Source: UBA4644 sp900555855 (GTDB taxonomy: Bacteria; Bacillota; Clostridia; Oscillospirales; Butyricicoccaceae). From it: a stretch of DNA of 62,345 nt. Below are positions 16,165 to 24,949 of this stretch, in pieces. A program made the translations under genes and the position numbers. Every line of letters begins with the position of its first letter. Positions within the stretch are counted from its first letter, which is position 1. Location: NCBI GenBank assembly GCA_052289195.1, contig DAWAJD010000009.1, positions 1 through 62,345 of the forward strand, written 5' to 3'. Under the pieces are notes generated by a model. That model made no database searches. It was not told where the DNA came from and saw only the letters and a program-made list of their open reading frames with translations.

Positions 16165-17730
16165 ATGGAACAGGCAAAGGCGATCAAACAGGTGGTACTG
16201 GACGGGCACAGCCTTACGCTGCCCCAGCTGGTGGCCGTGGCCCGATTCGGCGCGGAGGTGGCGCTGGATCCCGGCGCAAGACAGGCCATGGAGCGCTCCC
16301 GCGCCATGGCGCAGCAGCTGGCCGACAGCGGCCGGGCCGCCTACGGCATCACCACCGGCTTTGGGGATTTTGCCAATGTGGCCGTCCCGGAGGAGATGAG
16401 CAGCCAGCTCTCCACCAACCTGATCCTCAGCCACTGCACCGGCACGGGCGAGCCCTTTTCCGAGGAGCAGGTCCGGGGCATGATGCTGCTGCGGGCCAAC
16501 GCCCTGTGCGTGGGGCTCAGCGGCGTGCGGCCCGTTCTGGTGGAGCTGCTGATCCGGATGCTCAACGCCGGCGTCACCCCCGTGGTGCCCCAGAAGGGCT
16601 CGCTGGGCGCCTCCGGCGATCTGGCCCCCTTGAGCCACATCGGGCTGGTGCTGCTGGGCCGGGGCGAGGCCTTTTATCAGGGCCGCCGCCTGCCGGGGCG
16701 GCAGGCCATGGAGCAGGCGGGCCTTTGCTGGCTGGAGACGCTGGTGCGCAAGGAGGGCCTTGGCATCACCAACGGCACCTGCGCCATGACCAGCGTGGGC
16801 GCGCTGCATCTTTACGATGCTCTCCACGCCGCCGATCTGGCCGATCTCATCGCGTCCATGACCTTTACCGCCCTGGGCGGACAGCTGGACGCCTTTCAGG
16901 AGCGGCTGCACACCGCCCGGGGCCAGCTGGGTCAGATTCAGGTGGCTGCAAATCTGCGGCGGCTCACCGTCGGCTGTGAAATGCTGGAAAAAAGTCAGGG
17001 GCTGCGGGTGCAGGACGCCTACGCCCTCCGCTGCATCCCCCAGGTCCATGGCGCCGTGCGTGACGCGCTGGCGTTTATCCGCAGCCGGGTGGACATCGAG
17101 CTGAACGCCGTCACCGACAATCCCCTGCTCTTCTGCGAGGACGGCGCGGTGATCTCCGGCGGCAACTTCCACGGGGAGCCCATGGCCCTGCCCTTTGATT
17201 TTCTGGGCATCGCCTGCGCCGAGCTGGCCTCCATCTCCGAGCGCCGCATCGAGCGCATGGTCAACAGCGCGCTCAGCTGCGGCCTGACGCCCTTTCTCAC
17301 CACCCAGGGCGGCCTGAACAGCGGGTTTATGATCGTCCAATACAGCGCCGCCTCCATGGTCTCGGAAAACAAGGTGCTGGCCCATCCCGCCTGTGTGGAC
17401 TCCATCCCCTCCTCCGCCAATCAGGAGGATTTCGTCTCCATGGGCACCACCGCCGCCCGGAAGGCGGGCTGGATCCTGCAAAACACCCTGTCCGTGCTGG
17501 CCTTTGAGCTGCTGACGGCCTGTCAGGCCATCGACATCCGCCGCCGCAAGGGCGACCTGGGGCAGGGCATCTCGCCGGTGCAGCAGGCGGTGTTTGATCT
17601 GGTGCGCCGGGATATCGCATTTTTGGAGACCGACCGGGAGCTTCAGCCGGACATTCAAGCCATCGAAGCGCTGGTGCGCTCCGGCGCGCTGCAGGAGCTG
17701 CTGGCCCAATTCCTGCCGGATCTGGAATAA
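16165..17730 (+). CDS. hutH: Histidine ammonia-lyase
   Basis: Removes ammonia from histidine to give urocanate, the first step of histidine degradation. The self-forming MIO electrophile triad Ala-Ser-Gly is at 149-151 in GSLGASGDLAPLSH. FLTTQGGLNSGFM and NQEDFVSMG are also typical. I set the start at 16165, eleven bases after AAGGAG, giving 521 aa; an in-frame start upstream lacks a site. It is transcribed alone, separated from hutU by a convergent regulator gene. I see no convincing promoter in 16000-16164. Confidence 0.96.
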   Translation: MEQAKAIKQVVLDGHSLTLPQLVAVARFGAEVALDPGARQAMERSRAMAQQLADSGRAAYGITTGFGDFANVAVPEEMSSQLSTNLILSHCTGTGEPFSEEQVRGMMLLRANALCVGLSGVRPVLVELLIRMLNAGVTPVVPQKGSLGASGDLAPLSHIGLVLLGRGEAFYQGRRLPGRQAMEQAGLCWLETLVRKEGLGITNGTCAMTSVGALHLYDALHAADLADLIASMTFTALGGQLDAFQERLHTARGQLGQIQVAANLRRLTVGCEMLEKSQGLRVQDAYALRCIPQVHGAVRDALAFIRSRVDIELNAVTDNPLLFCEDGAVISGGNFHGEPMALPFDFLGIACAELASISERRIERMVNSALSCGLTPFLTTQGGLNSGFMIVQYSAASMVSENKVLAHPACVDSIPSSANQEDFVSMGTTAARKAGWILQNTLSVLAFELLTACQAIDIRRRKGDLGQGISPVQQAVFDLVRRDIAFLETDRELQPDIQAIEALVRSGALQELLAQFLPDLE

Positions 17731-17745
17731 ACCGGCGGTAAACGC

Positions 17746-17776
17746 GAAAAAAGCCCTTTTCCCAAAGGAAAAGGGC
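17746..17776 (-). terminator. Terminator of the YerC-like gene, between convergent genes
   Basis: Perfect 10-bp stem (17753-17762 with 17767-17776). On the minus strand it is followed by TTTTTT (17752 downward), so it best serves the regulator gene. It may also slow hutH transcripts. Confidence 0.8.
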
Positions 17777-17792
17777 GGATATTCCGATATTT

Positions 17793-18107
17793 TTACGGCT
17801 TTTGGGCGGTTTTTTCTCCCTCCAGCCGTTCCAAAACGGTCTGGTAGCCTCCCTGCCCAAACTGCAGCTCCGTGCTGATCCGGGTGATGGTGGCGCTGGA
17901 CACCGGCAGCGCCTGCCGGATCTGATCGTAGGTCTGTCCCTGATGCAGCAGGCTGGCCACCTGCAGCCGGCGGGCCATGGAGCGCAGCTCCTGCACAGTG
18001 CAGAGATCCTCCAGAAAGGCGCGGGCCTCCCCCTCCGTCTGCAGCGCCAGCAGCGCCCGCAGCAGCGTCCGGGTCTCCGGCGCGGACCATAGCTCTTTTT
18101 CCCGCAT
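17793..18107 (-). CDS. YerC/YecD family TrpR-related regulator
   Basis: 104 aa DNA-binding protein of the TrpR superfamily. DLCTVQELRSMARRLQVASLL followed by TYDQIRQALPVSSATITRIS forms the TrpR-type helix-turn-helix. I chose the ATG at 18107, which lies eight bases after GGGGAG; another ATG six bases earlier is too close to the site. The gene has its own consensus promoter and is divergent from hutU, inside the hut cluster, so it is a good candidate for the pathway regulator, with histidine or urocanate as possible ligand (inference). Confidence 0.88.
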   Translation of the reverse strand: MREKELWSAPETRTLLRALLALQTEGEARAFLEDLCTVQELRSMARRLQVASLLHQGQTYDQIRQALPVSSATITRISTELQFGQGGYQTVLERLEGEKTAQKP

Positions 18108-18151
18108 AAGCATCGCTCCCCGCGCGGGCGCGGCCCGCGCACTTTTTTCAT

Positions 18152-18180
18152 AGTTTACCATTCCCCGCCGGCCCTGTCAA
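18152..18180 (-). promoter_or_regulatory. Promoter of the YerC-like gene
   Basis: Minus-strand TTGACA (18180-18175), 17-bp spacer, TAAACT (18157-18152). An inverted pair CCGCCG (18165-18170) and CGGCGG (18185-18190) flanks the -35 box and could be an operator. It sits 30 bases from the hutU ribosome binding site. Confidence 0.7.
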
Positions 18181-18215
18181 CCGTCGGCGGGATCCACAGA
18201 ACAGGAGGCAGAATC

Positions 18216-20243
18216 ATGGAACTGAACGCCATCGACACAGGCGCCGTCCTGCTGGAAAACGGCCGCCTTCCGGAGCATCCGTCCTTTGAACCGGGCATCC
18301 GCCGCGCGCCCCGCCGGGAGGCCCGGCTTTCGGCGCAGGACAAGGCGCTGGCCGTCAAAAACGCGCTGCGCTACATCCCGCCCCAGTTCCACGCCCAGAT
18401 GGCGGAGGAGTTTGCCCGGGAGCTGCAGGAGCACGGCCGCATCTACGGCTATCGCTTCCGGCCCCGGGGCCGGATCTGGGGCCGACCCATCGACGAATAT
18501 CAAGGAAACTGCATCGAGGGCCGGGCCATTCAGGTGATGATCGACAATAATCTGGATTTTGATGTGGCCCTCTATCCCTATGAGCTGGTGACCTACGGCG
18601 AGACCGGCCAGGTCTGCCAGAACTGGATGCAGTACCGGCTCATTATGGCCTATCTGCAGCAGCTGACCCAGCAGCAGACGCTGGCCGTCCTTTCCGGCCA
18701 TCCGCTGGGCCTGTTCCGCTCCCACGAAGCTGCGCCCCGGGTCATCCTGACCAACGGCCTGATGGTGGGCGCCTTTGACGACCAGCAAAACTTCAACCGG
18801 GCGGCGGCGCTGGGCGTGGCCAATTATGGGCAGATGACCGCCGGCGGCTGGATGTATATCGGCCCCCAGGGCATCGTCCACGGCACCTTCAATACCCTGC
18901 TCAACGCCGGGCGGCTCAAGCTGGGCATCCCCCGGGAGGGCAATCTTGCGGGGCGCCTGTTCGTTTCCGCCGGTCTGGGCGGCATGAGCGGCGCGCAGGG
19001 CAAGGCCGCAGAGATCGCCGGCGCGGTGGCGCTGATCGCCGAGGTGGACGACAGCCGCATCGAGACCCGCTTTTCTCAGGGCTGGGTCAGCGCCCGGACC
19101 GCCTCCCTGCCGGAGGCGCTGGCGCTGGCGCAAACGCATCTGGCGGAAAAGACCCCCTGCGCCATCGCCTACCACGGCAATATCGTGGATCTGCTGGAAT
19201 ATCTGGAGCGGGAGCAGGTCCATGTGGATCTGATGAGCGACCAGACCTCCTGCCATGTGCCCTACGACGGCGGCTACTGCCCCCAGGGCCTGACCTTTGC
19301 CCAGCGCACCGAGCTGCTGGACCGGGATCCGGCGGGCTTCCGCCGGCTGGTAGACGAGAGCCTGCGGCGGCATTATGCTCTGATCTGCCGGTTCCATCAG
19401 CGGGGGACCTATTTCTTCGATTACGGCAACAGCTTTTTGAAGGCCGTTTACGACGCCGGCGTCAAGTCCGTCTGCAAAAACGGCGAGAACGATCTGGACG
19501 GCTTTGTCTTCCCCTCCTATGTGGAGGATATTCTGGGGCCCTGTCTGTTTGACTTTGGCTATGGGCCCTTCCGCTGGTGCTGCCTGAGCCGGCGGCCCGA
19601 GGATCTGGCCCTTACCGATGCCGCCGCCGCCGACTATCTCCGCAGCCACGACCGGCGCTATCAGGATCATGACAACTACATCTGGGTCCGGGATGCGGGC
19701 AAAAACAGGCTGGTGGTGGGGACGCAGTGCCGCATCCTCTATCAGGACGCCCGGGGCCGGACGGAGCTGGCGCTGCTCTTTAACGATATGGTGCGCCGGG
19801 GGCAGATCGGCCCGGTGATGCTGGGCCGGGATCACCACGATACCGGCGGCACCGACTCTCCCTTCCGGGAGACCTCCAACATCAAAGACGGCTCCAACAT
19901 CATGGCGGATATGGCCGTTCAGTGCTACGCGGGCAACGCCGCCCGGGGTATGAGCTATGTGGCCCTGCACAACGGCGGCGGCACCGGCATCGGCCGGGCG
20001 GTGAACGGCGGCTTCGGCATGGTGCTGGACGGCTCCCGCCGGGTGGACGATATCCTGCGGTCTGCCATGCCCTGGGATGTGATGGTGGGCGTGGCGCGGC
20101 GGGCCTGGGCCGTCAATGAAAATGCGCTGACCACCGCCGCGGAATACAATCTCTCCTCCCCCGGCGATCATATCACCCTGCCCCACGCGGCGGAGGAGGG
20201 GCTTGCGGAGCAGGCCGTCCGGCAGGCGGAGGCGCAGGCATGA
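18216..20243 (+). CDS. hutU: Urocanate hydratase
   Basis: Converts urocanate to imidazolone propionate using tightly bound NAD as electrophile. The NAD-binding region SAGLGGMSGAQGKAAEIAG is at about 249-267. The product is 675 aa, belonging to the longer urocanase type and clearly above the roughly 550 aa Bacillus/Pseudomonas form. AGGAGG at 18203-18208 sets the start. Its last four bases overlap the hutI start (ATGA), and it leads the hutU-hutI-ftcD-fchA operon. Confidence 0.96.
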   Translation: MELNAIDTGAVLLENGRLPEHPSFEPGIRRAPRREARLSAQDKALAVKNALRYIPPQFHAQMAEEFARELQEHGRIYGYRFRPRGRIWGRPIDEYQGNCIEGRAIQVMIDNNLDFDVALYPYELVTYGETGQVCQNWMQYRLIMAYLQQLTQQQTLAVLSGHPLGLFRSHEAAPRVILTNGLMVGAFDDQQNFNRAAALGVANYGQMTAGGWMYIGPQGIVHGTFNTLLNAGRLKLGIPREGNLAGRLFVSAGLGGMSGAQGKAAEIAGAVALIAEVDDSRIETRFSQGWVSARTASLPEALALAQTHLAEKTPCAIAYHGNIVDLLEYLEREQVHVDLMSDQTSCHVPYDGGYCPQGLTFAQRTELLDRDPAGFRRLVDESLRRHYALICRFHQRGTYFFDYGNSFLKAVYDAGVKSVCKNGENDLDGFVFPSYVEDILGPCLFDFGYGPFRWCCLSRRPEDLALTDAAAADYLRSHDRRYQDHDNYIWVRDAGKNRLVVGTQCRILYQDARGRTELALLFNDMVRRGQIGPVMLGRDHHDTGGTDSPFRETSNIKDGSNIMADMAVQCYAGNAARGMSYVALHNGGGTGIGRAVNGGFGMVLDGSRRVDDILRSAMPWDVMVGVARRAWAVNENALTTAAEYNLSSPGDHITLPHAAEEGLAEQAVRQAEAQA

Positions 20244-21463
20244 AAACGCTGATCCGAAACATCGGCCTGCTGGCCACGCCGGAGGGCTTTTGCGCCAGAC
20301 GCGGCCCGGCGCAGGGGCAGCTCCGTCTCCGAAACAATGCCTGGGTGCTGGCGGAGGACGGGATCATCACTGCCGTAGGTCAGGGCGAGCCGCCCTGCGG
20401 GGCGGAGCAGATCATCGACGGCGCGGGCCGGCTGGCCACCCCCGGTCTGGCCGACGCCCATACCCATCTGATCTTCGGCGGCTGGCGGCAGGATGAGCTG
20501 GCCGACAAGCTCCACGGCGTCCCCTATCTGGACATTCTGGCCCGGGGCGGCGGGATCCTTTCCACCGTGCGGGCCACCCGGGCGGCCACGGAGGCGGAGC
20601 TTTTGGAAAAGGGCCGGCGCGCCCTTCTGGAAATGCAGCGCTTCGGCGTCACTGCCTGCGAGGCCAAAAGCGGCTACGGCCTGGAAACGGAGACTGAGCT
20701 GCGGCAGCTGCGGGTCATCCGGCAGCTGGGGCAGGAATGCGCCATAGATCTGGCCCCCACCCTTCTGGGAGCCCACGCTCTGCCGCCGGAATATCAAGCC
20801 GACCGGGAGGGCTATCTCCGGCTGCTTTGTGAGGAAATGATCCCCCGGGCGGCGGCGGAGGGTCTGGCCCGCTTCTGCGATGTGTTCTGCGAGGAGGGCG
20901 TCTTTACGGCGGAGGAATCCCGGCGCATCCTGCTGGCCGGCAAGGCCCACGGCCTGCTGCCCAAGCTCCATGCCGACGAGATCCACCCCATCGGCGGCTC
21001 CCAGCTGGCGGGGGAGCTGGGAGCTGTTTCGGCGGAGCATCTCATCGTCTGCCCGGAGGAGGGCATGGACAGCATGGCCCGGAGCGGCGTCATCGCCTGC
21101 CTGCTGCCCTGCACCAGCCTGTATCTGGGAGCCAGCTTCGCGCCGGCCCGGCGGCTGGTGGAAAAGGGCGTGGCCATTGCCATCGCCACGGATTTCAACC
21201 CCGGCTCCTGTCCCTGCCTGAACCTGCAGCTGGCCATGAGCCTGGGCTGTCTGTATTACCGGCTCACGCCGGAGGAGGTCCTTACCGCCGTTACCCTCAA
21301 TGGCGCGGCGGCCATGGGTCTGGCCGGCCGGCTTGGCTCGGTGGAGCCGGGCAAGCAGTGCGACCTGGCCCTTTGGGACGCGCCGGACCTGAATTATCTC
21401 TGCTACCGGATGGGCAGCAACCTTTGCGCATCCGTCATCAAAAAAGCCGTGCGTCTGTTTTAA
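20240..21463 (+). CDS. hutI: Imidazolonepropionase
   Basis: Metal-dependent amidohydrolase opening the imidazolone ring to N-formimino-L-glutamate. The metal-binding DAHTHLIFGGWRQDE (about 73-87) and the later ALPPEYQ, HADEIHPIGG and ATDFNPGSCP segments are the family hallmarks. It has 407 aa, normal length, and starts within the hutU stop codon, so translation is coupled. The product feeds the FtcD enzyme encoded 26 bases downstream. Confidence 0.97.
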   Translation: MKTLIRNIGLLATPEGFCARRGPAQGQLRLRNNAWVLAEDGIITAVGQGEPPCGAEQIIDGAGRLATPGLADAHTHLIFGGWRQDELADKLHGVPYLDILARGGGILSTVRATRAATEAELLEKGRRALLEMQRFGVTACEAKSGYGLETETELRQLRVIRQLGQECAIDLAPTLLGAHALPPEYQADREGYLRLLCEEMIPRAAAEGLARFCDVFCEEGVFTAEESRRILLAGKAHGLLPKLHADEIHPIGGSQLAGELGAVSAEHLIVCPEEGMDSMARSGVIACLLPCTSLYLGASFAPARRLVEKGVAIAIATDFNPGSCPCLNLQLAMSLGCLYYRLTPEEVLTAVTLNGAAAMGLAGRLGSVEPGKQCDLALWDAPDLNYLCYRMGSNLCASVIKKAVRLF

Positions 21464-21488
21464 GGCGCAAAACAGGAGGAAAAAAGCC

Positions 21489-22397
21489 ATGAAGCTCGTA
21501 GAATGTATCCCCAATTTCAGCGTCAGCCAGCAGAAGGACCCCGCCGCCTTTCAGGCGCTGGTAGACACCGCCAAGGCCGCGCCCGGCTGCACGCTGCTGG
21601 ATGTTCAGACCGACGGCAGCCACAACCGCTGCGTTTTCACGCTGGTGGGCGCGCCGGAGGCCATGGGTGAGGCGGCCTTTCAGCTTTGCAAAAGGGCTTC
21701 GGAGGTCATCGACCTGCGGAAGCATCAGGGCCAGCATCCCCGCATGGGCGCCACTGATGTGATCCCCTTCGTGCCTCAGATGGACATGACGGTGGAGGAG
21801 TGCGTGGCGCTCTCCAAGGAGGTGGCCCAGCGGATCTGGGAGGAGCTGCGCATCCCCTCCTTCCTTTATGAGGATTCCGCCTCCACCCCCAAGCGCAAAA
21901 ATCTGGCCGCCTGCCGGAAGGGGCAGTTTGAAGGAATGCCGGAAAAGCTGCTGCAGCCGGAATGGGCGCCGGATTTCGGCGAGCGGGCCGTCCACCCCAC
22001 CGCCGGCATCACCGCCATCGGCGCAAGAATGCCGCTGATCGCCTTCAATGTGAATCTGGACACCGCCGATGTGTCCATCGCCTCCAGGATCGCCAAGGCC
22101 ATCCGCGGCTCCTCCGGCGGCTTCCAATACTGCAAGGCCATCGGCATCCTGCTGGAGGACCGGAACATCGCCCAGGTATCCATGAACATGGTCAATTACG
22201 AGGGGACGCCCCTGTATTATGCCTATGAGATGATCCGCGCCCTGGCGGACCGCTACGGCGTCCGCATCCTGAGCAGCGAGCTGGTGGGGCTCACGCCGGC
22301 CAAGGCGCTTTTGGACTGCGCGGAATATTATCTCAAGCTGGAAAACTTCCATTGCCGGGAGCAGGTAATGGAATATCATCTCATTGGACTGGAATAA
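21489..22397 (+). CDS. ftcD: Glutamate formimidoyltransferase
   Basis: Transfers the formimino group of N-formimino-glutamate to tetrahydrofolate, releasing glutamate. The start MKLVECIPNFS, with DGSHNRCVFT and HPRMGATDVIPFVP, is the typical FTCD N-domain. At 302 aa it is the monofunctional bacterial form, without the fused cyclodeaminase found in animals. AGGAGG is 13 bases ahead. The cyclodeaminase is supplied by the next gene. Confidence 0.96.
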   Translation: MKLVECIPNFSVSQQKDPAAFQALVDTAKAAPGCTLLDVQTDGSHNRCVFTLVGAPEAMGEAAFQLCKRASEVIDLRKHQGQHPRMGATDVIPFVPQMDMTVEECVALSKEVAQRIWEELRIPSFLYEDSASTPKRKNLAACRKGQFEGMPEKLLQPEWAPDFGERAVHPTAGITAIGARMPLIAFNVNLDTADVSIASRIAKAIRGSSGGFQYCKAIGILLEDRNIAQVSMNMVNYEGTPLYYAYEMIRALADRYGVRILSSELVGLTPAKALLDCAEYYLKLENFHCREQVMEYHLIGLE

Positions 22398-22407
22398 GGA
22401 GACGGCG

Positions 22408-23034
22408 ATGGAACTGAAGCAGCTTACTGTCTTTGATTTTGCGGAGGTGCTTTCCTCCGATGCACCGGCCCCCGGCGGCGGCAGCGCCGCCGCACTGACC
22501 GGAGCGCTGGGCGCGGCGCTGACGGCCATGGTCTGCGCCCTGACGCTGGACAGGAAAAAATACGCCGCGCATCAGGCGCTGGCCCGGCAGACGCTGACCC
22601 AAGCTCGGGAACTGCAGACCCGCCTGCTGGAATACATGGACGAGGATACCCGCGCCTTCGGGCAGATGAGCGCCGCCTTTGCTCTGCCGAAGGAAACGCC
22701 GGAGCAAAAGGCCGCCCGCTCCGCCGCCATCCAGCGGGCCCTTGCCGTCTGCACAGAGACGCCCCTCTCCGTCATGGAGCTGGCCCTGCAGGCGCTGGAG
22801 CTGGCCTGCGGCGCTATGGGGAAAACCAATGCCAGCGCCCTCAGCGATCTGGGCGTGGCGGCGCTTTCCCTGCGGGCCGCGCTGCAGGGGGCCTGGCTCA
22901 ATGTGCTCATCAACACCGGCAGCATGAAGGACGCCGTCCTTGCCGCCGACTGCCGCGCCCGGGGCGAGGCCCTGCTGGAGCGGGGTCTGCCGCTGGCGGA
23001 GGGACTTTATCAGTCGGTGCTTTCCGCGCTGTAA
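22408..23034 (+). CDS. fchA: Formimidoyltetrahydrofolate cyclodeaminase
   Basis: Converts 5-formimino-THF to 5,10-methenyl-THF and ammonia, passing the histidine-derived carbon into the folate pool. APAPGGGSAAALTGALGAAL (about residues 20-39) is the family signature, in a mostly helical 208 aa protein. The start at 22408 follows AAGGAG; an in-frame start 24 bases upstream lies inside ftcD. Last gene of the hut operon, with a terminator hairpin 27 bases after the stop. Confidence 0.95.
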   Translation: MELKQLTVFDFAEVLSSDAPAPGGGSAAALTGALGAALTAMVCALTLDRKKYAAHQALARQTLTQARELQTRLLEYMDEDTRAFGQMSAAFALPKETPEQKAARSAAIQRALAVCTETPLSVMELALQALELACGAMGKTNASALSDLGVAALSLRAALQGAWLNVLINTGSMKDAVLAADCRARGEALLERGLPLAEGLYQSVLSAL

Positions 23035-23060
23035 TTCTTTTGTAACTTCTAAAAAGAAAC

Positions 23061-23093
23061 GGAAAAGGCTCGCCAATTGGGCGAGCCTTTTCC
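23061..23093. terminator. Bidirectional terminator between fchA and the HtrA gene
   Basis: Perfect 14-bp stem (23061-23074 with 23080-23093). T-rich sequence is within and after the stem on both strands (GTTTCTTTTT on the minus strand). The rest of the interval to 23258 holds only a small hairpin at 23156-23170. Confidence 0.75.
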
Positions 23094-23258
23094 GCTACAT
23101 AAAAAAGGAAAAGAGAGAAAAGGGGAAAATGGTGGGATCAACATAATTAGAATGTGTCAACTTCGTTGACTGCTGTCACTATACCACAGTCCGGGGCGGA
23201 AGTTGTTATGGAATCGTGAACAGTTGTTAAAATTTTTCGATAAAAGCCGGGAAGCCTT

Positions 23259-24415
23259 TCATTTTCCGCCGTCCGCCGGCATCGCGCCCAGCAGACAGGT
23301 CAGGGAAAGCACCGCGTCGCCCCGGCGCACCGTCAGCGCCACGGTCTCGCCCACGGCGCACTGATCCTTCAGGTGGTTCAAGACGGCGGAATTCCGGGCC
23401 GGGACGCCGTTGAAGGCCGTCAGCCAGTCTCCCGCCCGCAGGCCCGCCTGCTCCGCCGCGCTGCCGGGCGTCACCTCCAGAACCAGAAGGCCCGTCTGGC
23501 TGCTGCCCTCCGGCGGATTCTGCACCACGATGCCCAGCCAGGGCCGGTCCTGCACAAAGCCGTATTGGATCAGATCCTGCGCCACCTGCGCCACCCGGTC
23601 CACCGGGATGGCAAAGCCCAGACCCTCCACCGGCTCCTCGCCGTCCCGCTCGATCTTGGCGTTGACCATGCCGATCACCTGGCCCCGGCTGTTCAGCAGC
23701 GGCCCGCCGGAATTGCCGGAGTTCACCGCCGCGTCAAACTGCACCAGCTCCATGATCCTGCCGCCGATGGTGACGGTGCGCTCCCGGGCGGAGACCCAGC
23801 CCGCCGTCAGCGTGTGGCCCAGATTGCGGCCCAGGGGATTGCCGATGGTAGCGGCCGTCTCCCCCACTACGACCTCCGAGCTGATGCCCAGCTCCGCCGC
23901 GGCAAAGCCGCGGACCTCCGCCTTGAGCACGGCGATGTCCGTCTGGCTGTCGTAGGCGGCCAGCGCGGCGGGAAAGGTCTGGCCGTCGCAGGTGCCGATG
24001 AAAATGGCGGCGTCGGGCAGNNNNNNNNNNTCACCACATGGGCGCAGGTGGCGATATAGCCATCCTCCGTGAGCACAAAGCCGGTGCCGCTGCTGCTGGC
24101 TGCGCCGCCGGAGCCCTGCACCATCACATTCACCACCACCGGCCGGCACTTCTCATAAAGCTCCGGCAGGGAGAGGGCGTCTGCGCTGTCCTTTTCCACC
24201 GGGTGGAAGACGATCTTCCGTCCGGTCAGATCCACCTGCCGCTGGGACAGCCGCAGCATCCCATAGACAGAGGCGGCGGAAACCGCCGCCACGGCCAGCA
24301 CTGCCGCCAGCGCCAGCAGCACCCGCAGCGGCCAGCGGCGGCGCTTTGGGACGAGCCGGCAGTCGGGGCGGCCCATGGGCCTGGAAAAGGGATCGAAATG
24401 GCGGCTATCGTTCAT
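23259..24415 (-). CDS. HtrA/DegP-like trypsin-type serine protease, split by an assembly gap
   Basis: Membrane-anchored quality-control protease. The N-terminal part (24415 to 24031) has a membrane helix at about 29-53 and the catalytic His in ATCAHVV (H126). After the gap, the second part has Asp in QTDIAVLK, Ser in NSGNSGGPLL, then one PDZ domain (about LGIVVQNPP to the end). The 10-N gap breaks the frame between HVV and LPDAAIF. The two frames rejoin if the true gap is 2, 5, 8 or 11 bases, and family alignments suggest about four missing codons. A -10 like box (TATACT) is at 24453-24448. Confidence 0.9.
24021..24030. other. Assembly gap (10 N) inside the HtrA gene
   Basis: Placeholder gap just after the catalytic His codon region. 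The frameshift seen across it is an artefact of the arbitrary gap size rather than evidence of a broken gene. Confidence 0.95.
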
Positions 24416-24494
24416 GGCAGGCTCTCCGTTCTGGTGTTATTTGCTTCAGTATAGCGGAAACTGCGGAAAAAGAAAAGCGCTTTTGCAAAAAACA

Positions 24495-24513
24495 CGGCGG
24501 TTGCAATCCGCCG
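24495..24513. promoter_or_regulatory. Inverted repeat, possible Rrf2 operator
   Basis: CGGCGG, seven bases, CCGCCG, overlapping the -35 region of the Rrf2-like gene. GC-rich dyads arise easily by chance here, so support is modest. Confidence 0.35.
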
Positions 24514-24531
24514 GGGGGGCTATAGTATAAT
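24501..24531 (+). promoter_or_regulatory. Promoter of the Rrf2-like gene
   Basis: TTGCAA (24501-24506) and a perfect TATAAT (24526-24531), separated by 19 bp. Confidence 0.55.
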
Positions 24532-24568
24532 CAAGGCAGAACAGACGGGAAAGGGGGCGCTGCGCATA

Positions 24569-24811
24569 ATGATCTCCACCAAGGGCCGCTATGCGCTGCG
24601 GGTGCTGGTGGATATGGCGGAGCATCCCTCCGACGGCTATATCCCCCTGAAGGACATCGCCCGGCGGCAGGAGATCTCGGAAAAATATCTGGAAAGCATC
24701 GTCCGGACGCTGCCCCTCTGGGCGGGCCTGCAGCAGGTCATGGAGCAATATCTCAGCAGCTACACCCTGGCCGACCTGATGCGCCGGGATCCGGACGGGC
24801 TGGACTGCTAA
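24569..24811 (+). pseudogene. Rrf2 family regulator with an internal in-frame deletion
   Basis: The first 48 residues (MISTKGRYALRVLVDMAEHP through EKYLESIVRTL) are a normal Rrf2 N-terminus with its helix-turn-helix. The sequence then jumps to LPLWAGLQQVMEQYLSSYTL, which resembles the C-terminal helix of full-length members. About 60-70 residues (the wing and the Cys cluster of Fe-S members) are missing, leaving 80 aa instead of about 150. It retains a promoter and an AAAGGGGG site, so it may still be expressed as a short DNA-binding fragment. I see it as a deletion remnant. Confidence 0.75.
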
Positions 24812-24899
24812 TACCCTGCGGGAACGGGGCGAGGAACAGAACCATTTTGGCCTGCTGATGGTGGAATGAGTCCGCCGCGATCTTTTCTGAACTGCAAGC

Positions 24900-24934
24900 G
24901 CACCCTCCCGGGGACACGGGAGGGTGCTTTTTTT
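24900..24934 (+). terminator. Intrinsic terminator downstream of the Rrf2 remnant
   Basis: Perfect 11-bp stem (24900-24910 with 24917-24927) and T7. Between 24812 and 24899 an open frame ending at 24869 (TLRERGEEQNHFGLLMVE) may be the tail of a lost gene; I do not recognise it. Confidence 0.9.
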
Positions 24935-24949
24935 CTATGGCGCTGCGGC

